A stretch of DNA of 19,849 nt from DASTHS01 sp035718085 (GTDB taxonomy: Bacteria > Actinomycetota > Acidimicrobiia > Acidimicrobiales > Palsa-688), in contig DASTHS010000083.1 of the NCBI GenBank assembly GCA_035718085.1, forward strand, positions 1-19,849, given 5' to 3'. Under the pieces are notes generated by a model that was given only the letters and a program-made list of their open reading frames with translations, made no database searches and had not been told where the DNA came from. This document shows, one piece after another, positions 19,561-19,849 of this stretch. A program made the position numbers and the translations under genes. How positions within the stretch are numbered: the stretch's first letter is position 1; each line of letters begins with the position of its first letter.

Positions 19561-19849
19561 TCAGAGCTCGGCCGGTCTCCAGGCGGCGCGCAGGTCGACC
19601 ATGCGGCGCAGCCGTTGGCTGGCTGGGGCGGCGTGGTGCAGCGCGCCGTCGATGCGCTCGGCCAGCTGCACAGCGGCGCCGGCCCGGGCGGGATCGAGCG
19701 GACCGGCGCGGAAGGCGGCTTCGGTGGCGGCCGCGGCCACCTCGTCGAGCCCGGAGGCCACCTGTCGGTCGCCGAGCAGCTCGCCGGCGCGGCGGCCGGC
19801 GCGATGGGCGAACTCGACGAGCGTCTCGTCGGGGGCCCGGCGCAACCCC
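19561..19849 (-). CDS. DUF4129-like C-terminus, probably of a TgpA-type transglutaminase protein (partial)
   Basis: The last 95 codons of a frame that enters from the right edge on the minus strand; no true start is visible. The pattern DETLVEFAHRAGRRA, then AAATEAAFRAGPLDPARAGA and a leucine/alanine helix, resembles DUF4129 domains (ETPREFxxR ... YExARFGxxPL). These often end membrane-bound transglutaminase-like (TgpA) proteins. In Actinobacteria such genes are grouped with DUF58 and MoxR ATPase genes, often near mraZ, which agrees with the neighbouring DUF3040 gene. No membrane segment or catalytic triad is in the visible part. The tail after the DUF4129-like part (RLRRMVDLRAAWRP) is basic. 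A stand-alone DUF4129 protein is equally possible. Confidence 0.5.
   Translation of the reverse strand, partial: GLRRAPDETLVEFAHRAGRRAGELLGDRQVASGLDEVAAAATEAAFRAGPLDPARAGAAVQLAERIDGALHHAAPASQRLRRMVDLRAAWRPAEL

Overview
The window is GC-rich (third codon positions almost all G or C) with tightly packed, often overlapping genes. It looks like chromosomal core DNA of an actinobacterium. I infer the deep-branching class Acidimicrobiia because typical actinobacterial genes (actinobacterial-type DapC, DUF3040 protein, F420-type oxidoreductase, CGAAC-N4-GTTCG SOS boxes) sit beside genes rare in the phylum (SpoVS, CsrA, an E. coli-type DapD). That placement comes from gene content, not a database match. 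I see no mobile element, CRISPR array, tRNA or rRNA.

Layout. 1-2344 (+): end of rimO, pgsA, cinA and a small acidic ORF, closed by a hairpin. 2379-3032 (-): ACT-domain regulator-like protein. 3033-3262: recA control region with a perfect LexA box, two candidate promoters and a 16-bp palindrome. 3263-4315: recA, then a 12-bp-stem terminator; no recX follows. 4497-5705 (+): spoVS, a FlgN-like gene and csrA. 5702-11355 (+): miaB, miaA, dapF, hflX and dapC, each overlapping the previous gene by 4 nt, csrA included. 11386-12297 (-): F420-type luciferase-like oxidoreductase. 12371-14291 (+): dapD-dapE. 14269-14901 (-): lexA, preceded by a possible 26-codon leader ORF. 15129-15524 (+): divergent LysM membrane protein. 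15583-16047 (+): nrdR. 16085-16975 (-): inositol-monophosphatase family. 17029-19538 (+): PIG-L deacetylase, dinB, DUF3040 protein. 19561-19849 (-): end of a DUF4129-like protein.

How the genes fit together. Three themes recur. The first is DNA damage: recA, lexA, dinB and a LysM protein placed like the SOS division inhibitors YneA of Bacillus and Rv2719c of Mycobacterium, with one LexA box at recA and three in the lexA/LysM intergenic region. The second is lysine/diaminopimelate synthesis by the succinylase branch (dapC, dapD, dapE, dapF). The third is tRNA A37 modification and ribosome functions (rimO, miaB, miaA, hflX). The pgsA-cinA-recA-spoVS-miaB order resembles that of Bacillus subtilis.

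The most unusual points are: a CsrA lacking both classical RNA-binding arginines, beside a FlgN-like chaperone gene; a CTG start for miaA; a probable leaderless ORF coupled to lexA by an ATGA overlap; a three-operator SOS intergenic region; and a repeated arrangement of TAnnnT hexamers 6-8 nt before start codons, suggesting widespread leaderless transcription. I did not find a wholly new multi-gene system.
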